From the NCBI RefSeq assembly GCF_010500215.1, contig NZ_JAAGOY010000007.1:776501-840500 (forward strand): 64,000 nucleotides of DNA, written 5' to 3'. Source of the DNA: Aliiroseovarius sp. PrR006 (lineage in GTDB: Bacteria; Pseudomonadota; Alphaproteobacteria; Rhodobacterales; Rhodobacteraceae). Below, piece after piece: positions 58,135 through 64,000 of the stretch (the stretch's first letter is position 1; the number at the start of each line of letters is the position of its first letter). The position numbers and the translations under genes are program-made. The notes under the pieces were generated by a model, which did not search any database, had not been told where the DNA came from, and was given only the letters and a program-made list of their open reading frames with translations.

Positions 58135-58183
58135 TTGGACATCCCCAAATGCCCCCATCCGTTCGGCGCATATGGAGGACCCA

Positions 58184-59173
58184 ATGAAGACAGCCCTTTC
58201 ATTTGTCGCAGGACTTGCACTGACCACGACCGCAGCCGTTGCTGCGGATAAACCCGTGCTGCAAGTTTATGCTCCTGACTATTTCGCATCCGAGTGGGGG
58301 CCCGGCCCCTCCATCGAGGCGGGTTTTGAAGCCCAGTGCGGTTGCGATCTGGAATTCGTCACCGGCGATGTCATGCCCCGCCTTATGCTAGAAGGTGAAC
58401 GTACCGAAGCGGACGTCGTGATCGGCTTGAACACCGACGTGACCGCCCGCGCCCGTGCCTCGGGCCTGTTTGCCCCGCACGGTCTGGATGTCAGCGGCCT
58501 GACCCTGCCCGTCGATTGGACCGACGACGTATTCGTGCCGTTCGACTACAGCTACACCGCCTTCATCTATGACAACACCAAGATCACCGACGCGCCGACC
58601 AGCTTTGACGCGCTTCTGGCGATGCCCGACGACACCAAGATCGTCATTCAGGATCCGCGTAGCTCAATCTCGGGTCTGGCGCTGCTTCTGTGGGTGAAAT
58701 CGGTCTATGGCGACAAGGCGGACGAGGCTTGGGCCAAGCTGAACCCGAAGATCCTGACCGTCACCAAAGGCTGGTCCGAGGCTTACGGCATGTTCACCGA
58801 TGGCGAAGCCGACATGGTGCTGTCCTACGTCACCTCGCCCGCCTACCACATCATCGCGGAAGAGGACATGACCAAGTCCGCCGCGATCTTCGACGAAGGC
58901 CACTACCTGTTCGTCGACCTCGTGGGCAAAATCGCGAACACCGACCAGCCCGAACTGGCTGACGCCTTCATGGCATACGTGCTGAGCGAAGAGTTCCAGT
59001 CGGGCATCGCGACCACCAACTGGTCGTTCCCGTCGAAACTGGCGACTGAGAAGCTGCCGGAAGGCTTCCAGAACTTGCCCGTGCCCGCAAAAGCACTGGT
59101 GTTCTCGGAAGAAGAGGCCGAAGCAATCCGCAAGCCGGCTCTGGATGAATGGCTCGCAGCCGCGTCCAAATAA
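58184..59173 (+). CDS. thiB: Thiamine-binding periplasmic protein ThiB
   Basis: 329 residues from ATG 58184, with GGAGG 5 bases upstream; an ATG four codons earlier is possible. The signal peptide ends after TTTAAVAA (about residue 20). The mature protein is a type 2 periplasmic solute-binding protein with GADVVIGLNTDV-like EADVVIGLNTDVTARA near residue 80 and YSYTAFIYDNTKI near residue 125. It delivers thiamine or its phosphates to ThiPQ. The TPP riboswitch supports this call. The gene overlaps thiP by 25 bases. Confidence 0.93.
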   Translation: MKTALSFVAGLALTTTAAVAADKPVLQVYAPDYFASEWGPGPSIEAGFEAQCGCDLEFVTGDVMPRLMLEGERTEADVVIGLNTDVTARARASGLFAPHGLDVSGLTLPVDWTDDVFVPFDYSYTAFIYDNTKITDAPTSFDALLAMPDDTKIVIQDPRSSISGLALLLWVKSVYGDKADEAWAKLNPKILTVTKGWSEAYGMFTDGEADMVLSYVTSPAYHIIAEEDMTKSAAIFDEGHYLFVDLVGKIANTDQPELADAFMAYVLSEEFQSGIATTNWSFPSKLATEKLPEGFQNLPVPAKALVFSEEEAEAIRKPALDEWLAAASK

Positions 59174-60708
59174 GCTCTACCACCATCCTTGGCGTTCTGG
59201 CGCTTGGGGTGGTGGTCTGCCTGACCCTTGGCACGTTGATCGCAGTTGCGATGCGGGCCGAGGGTGCGGGCAGGCTTGGCCCGGCCGATTGGGCCGCCAT
59301 TCGCTTTACCCTGTGGCAGGCCGCCGCGTCGGCCACGCTTAGCATCCTTCTGGCGATCCCTGTGGCCCGCGCGCTGGCACGGCGCAGCTTCCCGGGTCGT
59401 TCCGTGTTGATCACCCTTCTGGGTGCCCCGTTCATTCTGCCGGTGATCGTCGCCATTCTGGGTCTGATCGCCGTATTTGGCCGCACCGGGCTGATCTCGC
59501 AGCTTCTGGGCCTGTTCGGGATCGAGCCAATATCCGTCTACGGCTATCACGGCGTCATCCTCGCCCATGTGTTCTTTAACCTGCCGCTCGCAACCCGCCT
59601 GATCCTGCAAGGCTGGCTGGCCATCCCATCGGAACGTTTCCGACTTGCCGCATCCCTTGGCATGGGACCATCCGACATTGCCCGCACCTTGGAACGCCCC
59701 ATGCTGCGCGAGGTCGTGCCGGGCGCGTTCCTTGTCATCTTCCTGATCTGCCTGACATCCTTCGCCGTCGCGCTGGCCCTTGGCGGCGGACCAAAAGCCA
59801 CCACCGTAGAGCTCGCCATCTATGAAGCATTCCGTTTCGATTTCGACCTTGGCCGCGCCTCGCTGCTAGCGCTGGTGCAGTTTGGCTTGGGCGCGGCGCT
59901 GGCTCTGATCGCTTTGCGCGTCGCTATGCCGTCCGACATGGGCGCAGGTCTGGACCGCGCCGTGACACGCTGGGATGACCGCCCTGCGCTGTTGGGGCAG
60001 GACATCGCCGCCATCACGCTCGCCACGCTGTTCTTGCTTCTGCCGCTGTGCATGGTCGTTCTCGATGGCTTCCCGCGCCTTTTGCACCTGCCCGAGGTCG
60101 TCTTTGGCGCGGCCCTGCGGTCTGTCATCGTTGCGCTTGTCTCCGCTGCGCTGACGCTGGCCCTGTCGCTCCCCATCGCAGCACTTGCCGTGCGCCATAA
60201 CTCGCGCGTGGTCGAGGCGTTGGGCTATTTGACCATCGCCGCCTCGCCGCTAGTGATCGGCACAGGGCTGTTCATCATCACCTTTCCCTTCGTTAAGCCC
60301 TCGGACCTTGCGCTGCCCATCACCGCCGTGGTGAACGCGGCGCTGAGTCTGCCCTTTACCCTGCGCGCGCTGGTGCCTGCCTTGGCCACTGTGGAACGTG
60401 ACTTCGGCCCGCTGGCAGACGGGCTGGGCATGACCGGCTGGACGCGTCTACGCCACCTGTGGCTTCCCCGCCTGCGCCGCCCAATGGGGTTCGCACTGGG
60501 GCTGGCCGCTGCGCTGTCGATGGGAGATCTTGGCGTCATTGCGCTGTTTGCCGACGGCGACAACGCCACCCTGCCCTTGCAGCTGTTCCGCCTGATGGCC
60601 GCCTATCGGATGGAGGACGCCGCCGCCGCCGCGCTGCTACTGCTGACCCTCTCGCTGGGCCTGTTCTGGCTGTTTGATAAAGGAGGTCGCGTGAATGCTG
60701 ACCGTTGA
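59149..60708 (+). CDS. thiP: Thiamine ABC transporter permease ThiP
   Basis: A 519-residue double-length permease with about twelve helices. Each half carries an EAA-type loop: SERFRLAASLGMGPSDIART near residue 163 and ERDFGPLADGLGMTGWTRLR near residue 416, that contact the ATPase. ATG 59149 lies inside the thiB coding sequence, and thiQ starts within its last codons. It is in the same operon as ThiB and ThiQ. Confidence 0.95.
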   Translation: MARSRVQISSTTILGVLALGVVVCLTLGTLIAVAMRAEGAGRLGPADWAAIRFTLWQAAASATLSILLAIPVARALARRSFPGRSVLITLLGAPFILPVIVAILGLIAVFGRTGLISQLLGLFGIEPISVYGYHGVILAHVFFNLPLATRLILQGWLAIPSERFRLAASLGMGPSDIARTLERPMLREVVPGAFLVIFLICLTSFAVALALGGGPKATTVELAIYEAFRFDFDLGRASLLALVQFGLGAALALIALRVAMPSDMGAGLDRAVTRWDDRPALLGQDIAAITLATLFLLLPLCMVVLDGFPRLLHLPEVVFGAALRSVIVALVSAALTLALSLPIAALAVRHNSRVVEALGYLTIAASPLVIGTGLFIITFPFVKPSDLALPITAVVNAALSLPFTLRALVPALATVERDFGPLADGLGMTGWTRLRHLWLPRLRRPMGFALGLAAALSMGDLGVIALFADGDNATLPLQLFRLMAAYRMEDAAAAALLLLTLSLGLFWLFDKGGRVNADR

Positions 60709-61387
60709 CCAACTGCGTATCGAAATGGGCGATTTCAGCCTTGCTGGCGACCTGACGATCCCCCAAGGCGCACGCGTCGCCGTGCTTGGCCCCTCGGGCG
60801 CAGGAAAATCCACGCTTCTGGCGGCCATCGCAGGGTTCCAACCGTTGGATGCTGGACAGATCCTCTGGGACGCCCAGCCCATGCCCAAAGATCCCGCTGC
60901 GCGCCCGATCAGCATGGTGTTTCAGGACAACAACCTGTTCCCCCACCTCACTGTCGCACAGAACGTCGGCCTTGGCCTGCGCCCGAACCTGCGCCTGTCG
61001 GACGAGGATCACACCCGCGTCGCCCACGCCCTGACGCGCGTGGGTCTGGAGGGTATGGGAGACCGCAAGCCCGCCCAGCTGTCCGGTGGCCAAATCGCCC
61101 GTGTGGCGCTGGCCCGCGTGCTACTGCGCGACCGCCCGGTGCTGCTGCTGGACGAACCTTTCGGCGCGCTTGGCCCCGCGCTGAAAGCCGAAATGCTGGC
61201 GCTGGTCCGGGAATTGCTGGACGAGACCAGTGCCACCCTTCTGATGGTCAGCCACGACCCCGAAGACGCCCGTGTACTCTGCGATCAGGTGGTGCTGGTG
61301 GCGGATGGAACGACCCATGCGCCCGTCGCGACGGATGAAATGTTCGCAAACCCGCCGGAGGTGATGCGGGAATATTTGGGCGCGTGA
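60695..61387 (+). CDS. thiQ: Thiamine ABC transporter ATP-binding protein ThiQ
   Basis: 230 residues (E. coli 232). Walker A is GPSGAGKST (residues 32-40), the Q-loop is near Gln77, the signature is LSGGQIARVALAR (129-141) and Walker B LLLLDEP (149-155), with the switch His in MVSHDPED near residue 187. AAAGGAGG lies 8 bases before ATG 60695, which overlaps the thiP stop by 14 bases. It drives thiamine import. A decayed copy of its 3' end lies 1.1 kb downstream. Confidence 0.95.
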   Translation: MLTVDQLRIEMGDFSLAGDLTIPQGARVAVLGPSGAGKSTLLAAIAGFQPLDAGQILWDAQPMPKDPAARPISMVFQDNNLFPHLTVAQNVGLGLRPNLRLSDEDHTRVAHALTRVGLEGMGDRKPAQLSGGQIARVALARVLLRDRPVLLLDEPFGALGPALKAEMLALVRELLDETSATLLMVSHDPEDARVLCDQVVLVADGTTHAPVATDEMFANPPEVMREYLGA

Positions 61388-61414
61388 TCTAAAGTCCACG
61401 CCATCCAACGACGC

Positions 61415-61939
61415 CTAGGGAAACTCACGCACATACATATCGGTGTCTGAAGACGAGAGCTCTGGGTTCAACTCAAATCCCGCTTTCTGCAGAACACGCG
61501 CAGATGCTTGGTTTTGCCGATCAACACCGCCAGCCAGACGCGCCGGTCTGTCTTGCTCGACGACAGAACACAGACCGACCAGCATCTCCGAGGCATACCC
61601 CTGCCCCCACGCATGTTGCGCAAACAAATAGCCAATATGCAGCACGGTTTGATCTGGATCGCTTGCCCCCTCTGCAAGGATCAACAGCCCCAGAAGGTCC
61701 GACGTCCGCAGGTCCTCTACAAGATGCACCTCGCTTTCTGCCGATCTGGCATCAATCCAGTCCGAGATAGAGGCCTTGCCACCCTCTAACTGAAGGGGCG
61801 GTGGCAAATGCTCGAGAACCTTTGGGGTTAGAAGTCCACTTAGCTCAGCTTCCAGCGATGCGCGCATCGCCGGATCTGCAAGCACGTCATGCCAGCTGAA
61901 AACCGAAAGGCGTTGTGTTGTGAAGCGGTACCTGGGCAT
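61415..61939 (-). CDS. GNAT-family N-acetyltransferase
   Basis: 174 residues from ATG 61939, with AGGAG 5 bases upstream. It has the GNAT fold: FTTQRLSVFSWHD near the N-terminus, the acetyl-CoA loop HIGYLFAQHAWGQGYASEML (residues about 101-120) and the C-terminal NQASARVLQKAGFE near 148. Relatives of this type acetylate ribosomal proteins or small molecules; the substrate cannot be set here. Confidence 0.82.
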   Translation of the reverse strand: MPRYRFTTQRLSVFSWHDVLADPAMRASLEAELSGLLTPKVLEHLPPPLQLEGGKASISDWIDARSAESEVHLVEDLRTSDLLGLLILAEGASDPDQTVLHIGYLFAQHAWGQGYASEMLVGLCSVVEQDRPARLAGGVDRQNQASARVLQKAGFELNPELSSSDTDMYVREFP

Positions 61940-62103
61940 CAAGGCTCCTAGATCAATGGATACGAGCAACGTTATCAGGTGCGGAAGCGTCAATCCAATC
62001 CCAGCCAAAGTCTGCAAACCCGCGCATTTTGAGAGAATCCCCCGTTTGTGGTATCCTCCGCCCCTTCAGGGCCTTTGGCCCGCTCACATATTTGGAGGGA
62101 GTT

Positions 62104-62391
62104 ATGTTTGCACGTGTTACTGAATATAAAATGAAATCGGGTTCCCGCGACGCCGCAACCGAGAAACTAAACGCGATGAAGTCTCAGATCATGGCGATGC
62201 CCGGTATGCTGCAATTCGTCAATGTGATGAACGAGGACGGAACAGGCTATGTCGTCGCACTTGTCGAAAGCGAAGAGGTATCCAACGCCAATGCAGAAGC
62301 CGTCGCCGCCGCATGGGCGCAGTTTTCGGATCTCCTTGAGGCTACCCCGTCGCCCAACGGATATGACGTGATCGCCAACTGGACAAATTGA
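62104..62391 (+). CDS. Small ABM-like (antibiotic biosynthesis monooxygenase-fold) protein
   Basis: 95 residues from ATG 62104, with GGAGGGAG just upstream. The sequence has a beta-alpha-beta pattern (FARVTEYKMKSGSRDAATEK, then MPGMLQFVNVMNEDGTGYVV) typical of dimeric alpha-beta barrel domains. The active-site chemistry is unknown. GGGCC-TTT-GGCCC (62069-62081) lies upstream and a clear terminator follows. It may be a stand-alone stress or metabolic protein. Confidence 0.7.
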   Translation: MFARVTEYKMKSGSRDAATEKLNAMKSQIMAMPGMLQFVNVMNEDGTGYVVALVESEEVSNANAEAVAAAWAQFSDLLEATPSPNGYDVIANWTN

Positions 62392-62441
62392 GTTAAGCGC
62401 ATGAGGGCATGGGGATATTCCTCTCTTTGCCTCGATACAAG

Positions 62442-62467
62442 AAGGGCGCCCACGGGTGCCCTTTTTT
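62442..62467 (+). terminator. Terminator of the ABM-like gene
   Basis: AAGGGCGCC pairs with GGTGCCCTT (one G-T) around a four-base loop and is followed by TTTT. Confidence 0.85.
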
Positions 62468-62499
62468 GTGTCATCACACCCCATGCCAAGACAGGTACG

Positions 62500-62635
62500 C
62501 CTTCACAACGCGGCACACGCCCGCGCGCTCTGCGATTAGGTGGTTCTGGTGGCGGATGGGCTGGCTCAGGCCCCCGCACGATGGAGGGATGTTTGCGAAC
62601 CCGCCAGAGGTATTTGGGGGGATGAAGGAAAGGTC
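62500..62635 (+). pseudogene. Decayed 3' end of a thiQ-like ABC transporter gene
   Basis: In one frame the translation matches the end of ThiQ: LHNAAHARALCD, a TAG where ThiQ has Gln, then VVLVADGLAQAPA. After a frameshift, MFANPPEV appears in another frame (62590-62613). ThiQ reads DARVLCDQVVLVADG and later MFANPPEVMREYLG. The nucleotides are similar but not identical to thiQ, so it is a diverged remnant of thiQ or a paralogue, with a stop codon and a shift. No upstream part of such a gene is seen. Confidence 0.75.
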
Positions 62636-62690
62636 GCTAAGAGCCCTTTTCGGCGTTCAGCAATGCTGGAATCGATAACGTCTGCGAAGA

Positions 62691-63245
62691 CTATGGGCGG
62701 GCACACTCATTCGTTACGAGGCTCATTGCTTGAGCAAATCCATCGACTCGAATCTTGACACGAATTTGGCCTTTCCGACCTGCAAAAACAATTCGTTCAC
62801 TCGGTTGCTTTGCTTGCGAAACTTTCAACAGTTCCGAGATTATCCTCTTGTCGGCATTTGGTGGTGGCCAAGCACTCACCCCGTCAGAGCGCATACGATA
62901 ATTTCGGCCAGCAACTTCTATGTAAATCGCGGAAGACTTCCGCATTCGCTTGTCCGAGTAAATCGATACTTGAGGGTCCCTTATTCCACGAAACCTCGTC
63001 ACTGCTAGGAAGTAGTTTTGATCGGTCTCTGGATCATGCAATATCCTTGTTGCAGCCCAGCAGGTCTTTGGTTTGGGTTTGACTTCAACGAAAACCGACC
63101 ATTTTTTGAATGTTTTAATAGCCTCGGCTGCTGTGGCGGGGGCTGCTGCAAATGCTACCAGAAAAGCGAGCAGAACTTTGATGCGGCAGAGCTTTGCTGA
63201 AGATACTGGGTTATTCTTGCGGGATGCATTGGCTTGAGGCGTCAT
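62691..63245 (-). CDS. IalB-family (invasion associated locus B) periplasmic protein
   Basis: A 184-residue protein with a Sec signal (VLLAFLVAFAAAPATAA, cut after residue about 40). The mature part has the IalB layout: KWSVFVEVKPKPKTCWAA at the start, SAWPPPNADKRIISELLK near residue 130, and a late GFAQAMSLVTNEC. Members carry a conserved Cys pair, here in KTCWA and in TNEC. Function outside Bartonella is unclear. The gene is AT-richer than its neighbours and its ATG 63245 has only a weak ribosome site. Confidence 0.75.
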   Translation of the reverse strand: MTPQANASRKNNPVSSAKLCRIKVLLAFLVAFAAAPATAAEAIKTFKKWSVFVEVKPKPKTCWAATRILHDPETDQNYFLAVTRFRGIRDPQVSIYSDKRMRKSSAIYIEVAGRNYRMRSDGVSAWPPPNADKRIISELLKVSQAKQPSERIVFAGRKGQIRVKIRVDGFAQAMSLVTNECARP

Positions 63246-63349
63246 GCTCTCATTCTACGCCCAGATACTGGGTTAGCGCAAATTCAGGCAAATGGGTACC
63301 GGATCGTCCCGCAGAGCGGATATTTCTCGGCCCTAAACTGACCACAAAA

Positions 63350-63371
63350 AAGGGCGCCCTGCGGCGCCCTT
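63350..63371 (-). terminator. Terminator of petC
   Basis: AAGGGCGCC and GGCGCCCTT form a perfect 9-bp stem with a four-base loop. On the minus strand the stem is followed by about seven T. It ends the petC transcript 24 bases past its stop. Confidence 0.9.
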
Positions 63372-63394
63372 CTCTATTCCATCAAACCCAACGC

Positions 63395-64000
63395 TTACGC
63401 GTCGAATTTCTTGCCCTTGTGCGGCGCCCAAAGCTTCTTGTTGGTCAGGTACAGAAGCGAGGTCAGCAGGACCAGCATCAAGACCGAGATAAAGCCAGCT
63501 TGTTTGCGGGCCATCATCTTGGGTTCAGCAGTCCACATCAGGAAGGCAGACACATCTTCGGCCAGGTGATGAGCCGAGTTGTTGTGGCCGTCGTCATACT
63601 CGACCGAGCCATCTTCCAACTGCGGAGGCATCGAAGTCCAGCCACCCGGGAACACGTCGTTGCCGTTCAGGTACTGGCCAGCAACTTCCTGCTCTTTGCC
63701 GTTAAAGCTGGTCAGGAAGGCTGCGATGTATTCAGCGCCACCCATACCTTTAACCAGCTGGTTGATGCCGGTGCCAGCAGGACCGTGGAAGCCAGCGCGG
63801 GCTTTGGCCATCAGCGACAGGTCGGGACCCATGCCTTCACCCGATACGGTCGGGAAGAAGTCAGCCGGCACGCGGGCGCGGTCGTCATCCAGTTCCGGAT
63901 CGTAGATGGTGAAGTTTTCGGCTGCATAAGCGCGTACTTCGTCCTCGGTGTACTCGGGGCCACCTTTGTCCGACAGGGTACGCAGCGGGACGTAGCGCAG
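63395..64000 (-). CDS. petC: Cytochrome c1 PetC, C-terminal part (5' end outside the window)
   Basis: The frame is open from base 64000 to the stop at 63395, so about 201 C-terminal residues are visible. They include [40 protein letters not shown] with a likely axial Met in the EGMGPDL region, and the tail anchor [15 protein letters not shown] before [15 protein letters not shown]. Cytochrome c1 carries heme c in the bc1 complex and passes electrons to cytochrome c. The CXXCH heme site lies beyond the window edge. petA and petB would lie further upstream. Confidence 0.93.
   Translation of the reverse strand: MRYVPLRTLSDKGGPEYTEDEVRAYAAENFTIYDPELDDDRARVPADFFPTVSGEGMGPDLSLMAKARAGFHGPAGTGINQLVKGMGGAEYIAAFLTSFNGKEQEVAGQYLNGNDVFPGGWTSMPPQLEDGSVEYDDGHNNSAHHLAEDVSAFLMWTAEPKMMARKQAGFISVLMLVLLTSLLYLTNKKLWAPHKGKKFDA

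Noticed and set aside
62409-62678. An 89-codon plus-strand frame after the ABM-like gene.
   Set aside because: It spans a terminator and reads through the decayed thiQ remnant; the parts that look like protein belong to that remnant.

Overview
The window looks like a piece of a marine Rhodobacterales (Roseobacter-group) alphaproteobacterial chromosome. The grounds are the high-GC coding sequence, alphaproteobacterial gene neighbourhoods (lolA next to ftsK, HDAC-like/xseB/ispA/dxs, a PetP/PetR-like MarR/response-regulator pair), glycine-betaine-type demethylation genes built as FAD/GcvT fusions, and a tRNA-Leu(CAG). It is mostly chromosomal backbone. I see no CRISPR array, insertion sequence, integrase, prophage or rRNA operon.

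Layout. 1-4380 (+): end of a flagellar operon, flgE (partial)-flgK-flgL-flgI. 4390-7183 (-): a long FabH-like synthase, rluA and rarD. 7275-14275 (-): a five-gene methylated-glycine catabolism cluster made of an XRE-cupin regulator, a GFA-family protein, two 815-residue FAD/GcvT demethylating dehydrogenases and a GlxA/AraC-type regulator. 14430-16125 (-): msrC and a thiolase. 16225-17054 (+): a STAS/anti-sigma kinase pair. 17151-18923: hspQ, an SLT lipoprotein and lolA. 19028-25037 (-): ridA, ftsK, a PLP aminotransferase and an amidase. 25123-28046 (+): a UbiH-like hydroxylase and a sulfatase/phosphonate monoester hydrolase. 28101-29865 (-): an AT-richer TadG/TadE pair without other tad genes, followed by a 505-base gene-free stretch and tRNA-Leu. 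30597-38713: an NDUFA9-like protein, uppP and the gltD-gltB glutamate synthase pair behind a leader rich in inverted repeats. 38823-41392 (+): mtgA, a GST and queG. 41389-42748 (-): a hypothetical protein and ilvE. 42936-44136 (+): petP/petR homologues. 44143-44674: a frameshifted secreted-protein gene. 44721-48703 (+): HDAC-like, xseB, ispA, dxs. 48700-49533 (-): a nucleotide-sugar-epimerase-like gene. 49631-52917 (+): ade and amn, coupled purine salvage. 53104-55544 (+): HU, a DMT exporter, a CcdA-like protein and a Tat-exported thioredoxin. 55659-57797 (-): aroC and a DMT exporter. 58041-61387 (+): a TPP riboswitch and thiB-thiP-thiQ. 61415-64000: a GNAT, a small ABM-like protein, a decayed thiQ 3' end, an IalB-family protein and the C-terminal part of petC.

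The genes serve central functions: nitrogen assimilation (gltDB), isoprenoids (ispA-dxs), wall synthesis (uppP, mtgA), division (ftsK), purine salvage and thiamine uptake. The clearest accessory metabolism is the demethylation of N-methylated glycines, with regulators at the head and in the middle of the operon. The items most worth a second look are: the structured gltD leader; a composite intergenic element present twice, one copy of which runs into the queG start; the perfect palindrome ahead of the XRE regulator; the decayed thiQ remnant; the frameshifted gene at 44.4 kb; and the 12-bp stem-loop ahead of lolA.
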